From: CAZGQY01 sp964528035
Lineage (GTDB): Bacteria > Pseudomonadota > Gammaproteobacteria > Methylococcales > UBA1147
Assembly: GCA_964528035.1 (NCBI GenBank)
Contig: CAZGQY010000002.1
Span: 6,968 to 70,967 of the forward strand
DNA: 64,000 nucleotides
Reading direction: 5' to 3'
The translations under genes were made by a program, and so were the position numbers. Numbering within the stretch: the first letter of the stretch is position 1; the number at the start of each line of letters is the position of its first letter. Below the pieces are notes generated by a model, which did no database searches, was not told the DNA's origin, and saw only the letters and a list, made by a program, of their open reading frames with translations. Of the stretch, positions 63,042 to 64,000 are shown one piece after another.

Positions 63042-63938
63042 ATGATTTTACCTGATACAGAAACACTCGATTTATTGAGAAACGTTAAAGCTTTTTCCGG
63101 GCTTGACGAACAGGAATTGACGGATCTGTTAAAGATATCGGTTAGAAAGAAATTCAACAAGAATCAGCCGGTTTTTGCTATTGATCAGGATGCACGTCAA
63201 CTCTATATTGTAGAAAGCGGTACTTTTATACTTAATCTGCGAGATCGAAAATTCAAGTCTTTTAAAGCAGGCGATCTTTTTGGCGAAGTTGGAATAATCA
63301 ACGAACACGTCAGAACGGGTACCATTCGAGCATTGGAAGAATCGATCCTGATTGCGGTTGATGGTAAAGCTTTGTTTGACGAGCATCGGCTAAATTCGCT
63401 CACTGCTTTGAAGATTACCCGTGAATTCGCGCGGATGGTGACCTACTATTTGCGTACACAGGAGCAGGTTTCCACTTCCGAATTGATTGACAAGGGTGAA
63501 AATGATCTGGTTGAGTTCAAGTCATCTTTGCGCTGGAATGCCAAGTCGAAACATAACGACCAATTGATCGAGCAAGCGGTTATTCGAACCCTTGCTGCTT
63601 TTCTGAATACGAAAGGAGGGACTCTGCTTGTTGGTGTGCGGGATGATGGAAAAATATTGGGTATCGGGCGTGATCGATTTGAAAACAGTGATAAGGTGTT
63701 GTTGCATCTTACGCGTCTGATAAAGCAACGTATCAGCACCTTACATATGCGATTTATACGCTTTGAGATTGACGAATTAGGCCAGCAACAAGTACTCAGA
63801 ATTGATGTGGATCCTGCAACAATGCCTGCGTATATTACTGAAATCAATAATCACGAAAGTTTTTGCGTAAGAACCGGGCCATCTACAACCCAGTTACGGG
63901 TTAGCAAAATATATGAGTATATTCAGATGCGGTTTTGA
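63042..63938 (+). CDS. Cyclic-nucleotide-binding domain fused to AlbA_2 domain
   Basis: A 298-residue two-domain protein. Residues about 12-125 form a cNMP-binding (CRP-like) beta-roll with G-D-L-F-G-E-V-G-I-I. Residues about 150-290 form a Schlafen-type AlbA_2 domain: E-N-D-L-V-E-F-K-S-S-L-R, A-A-F-L-N-T-K-G-G-T-L-L-V-G-V, D-D-G-K-I-L-G-I. There is no DNA-binding helix-turn-helix, so the output of the first domain is apparently the AlbA_2 domain. No partner gene is adjacent. Confidence 0.85.
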   Translation: MILPDTETLDLLRNVKAFSGLDEQELTDLLKISVRKKFNKNQPVFAIDQDARQLYIVESGTFILNLRDRKFKSFKAGDLFGEVGIINEHVRTGTIRALEESILIAVDGKALFDEHRLNSLTALKITREFARMVTYYLRTQEQVSTSELIDKGENDLVEFKSSLRWNAKSKHNDQLIEQAVIRTLAAFLNTKGGTLLVGVRDDGKILGIGRDRFENSDKVLLHLTRLIKQRISTLHMRFIRFEIDELGQQQVLRIDVDPATMPAYITEINNHESFCVRTGPSTTQLRVSKIYEYIQMRF

Positions 63939-64000
63939 TTGAGTGCTAGTACTCCATCACAGTTGTGTAGGGGGGTAGGTTATGTCGAGAAGTGGTCAGC

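Overview
The window looks like chromosomal DNA of a gammaproteobacterium of moderate GC content with an autotrophic or methanotrophic style of carbon metabolism. The argS, SPOR-protein and priA neighbourhood, the bd-I oxidase set cydP-cydA-cydB-cydX and DsbB are typical of that class. The pairing of PPi-dependent phosphofructokinase with a K+-independent H+-pyrophosphatase is best known from methanotrophs and sulfur-oxidising gammaproteobacteria. Genus cannot be fixed from the sequence alone.

Positions 1-8200 are an accessory, strongly mosaic region. Two nearly identical 276-bp direct repeats (424-699 and 7881-8156) bracket about 7.2 kb of low-density cargo. The cargo includes two tandem secreted paralogs, a parallel beta-helix protein broken by an in-frame stop, integron-cassette-like genes (a DUF2971-type protein, an unknown protein, a DUF5677-type protein) with one good attC site, and a small complete tyrosine recombinase. 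A third, inverted and partial copy of the repeat lies just upstream of the recombinase. All three copies share a 22-bp dyad (8-bp arms, 6-bp centre) that looks like a tyrosine-recombinase core site.

Positions 8300-24750 are a heavy-metal island on the + strand: a small metal-sensing or chaperone-like protein, czcCBA-like RND efflux (czcC frameshifted in a C5 run), a small lipoprotein, a REP/MITE-like inverted repeat, a Zn/Cd-type P-type ATPase, a Cys-rich periplasmic protein and a cusCBA-like Cu/Ag efflux system.

Positions 24990-33000 look like a defence island. A tightly packed three-gene module of unknown function (a TIGR04255-family protein plus two partners) converges on a type I restriction-modification operon (hsdR, vapB-vapC-like toxin-antitoxin, hsdM, hsdS) preceded by a truncated AlbA_2 gene. 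Positions 33225-35150 are an ars operon (arsR, arsC, acr3) with a near-consensus promoter and a 26-bp near-perfect palindrome over the arsR start codon.

Positions 35750-40700 carry signalling genes with genome scars: a PAS histidine kinase and a GAF-PAS-GGDEF-EAL protein have both lost their 3' ends and meet tail to tail, followed by an OmpR-type response regulator and an IS6-family remnant. Positions 40880-64000 are mostly ordinary core genes: the cyd operon, an aspartyl beta-hydroxylase, an isocitrate-lyase-superfamily enzyme, hppA, pfp, a PEP-CTERM-like protein, an SSS symporter, a SPOR protein, argS, priA, an HNH endonuclease, an ECF sigma/anti-sigma pair, a Uma2 protein, a predicted exported methyltransferase, dsbB and a cNMP-binding/AlbA_2 fusion. 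No rRNA, tRNA or CRISPR array was recognised.
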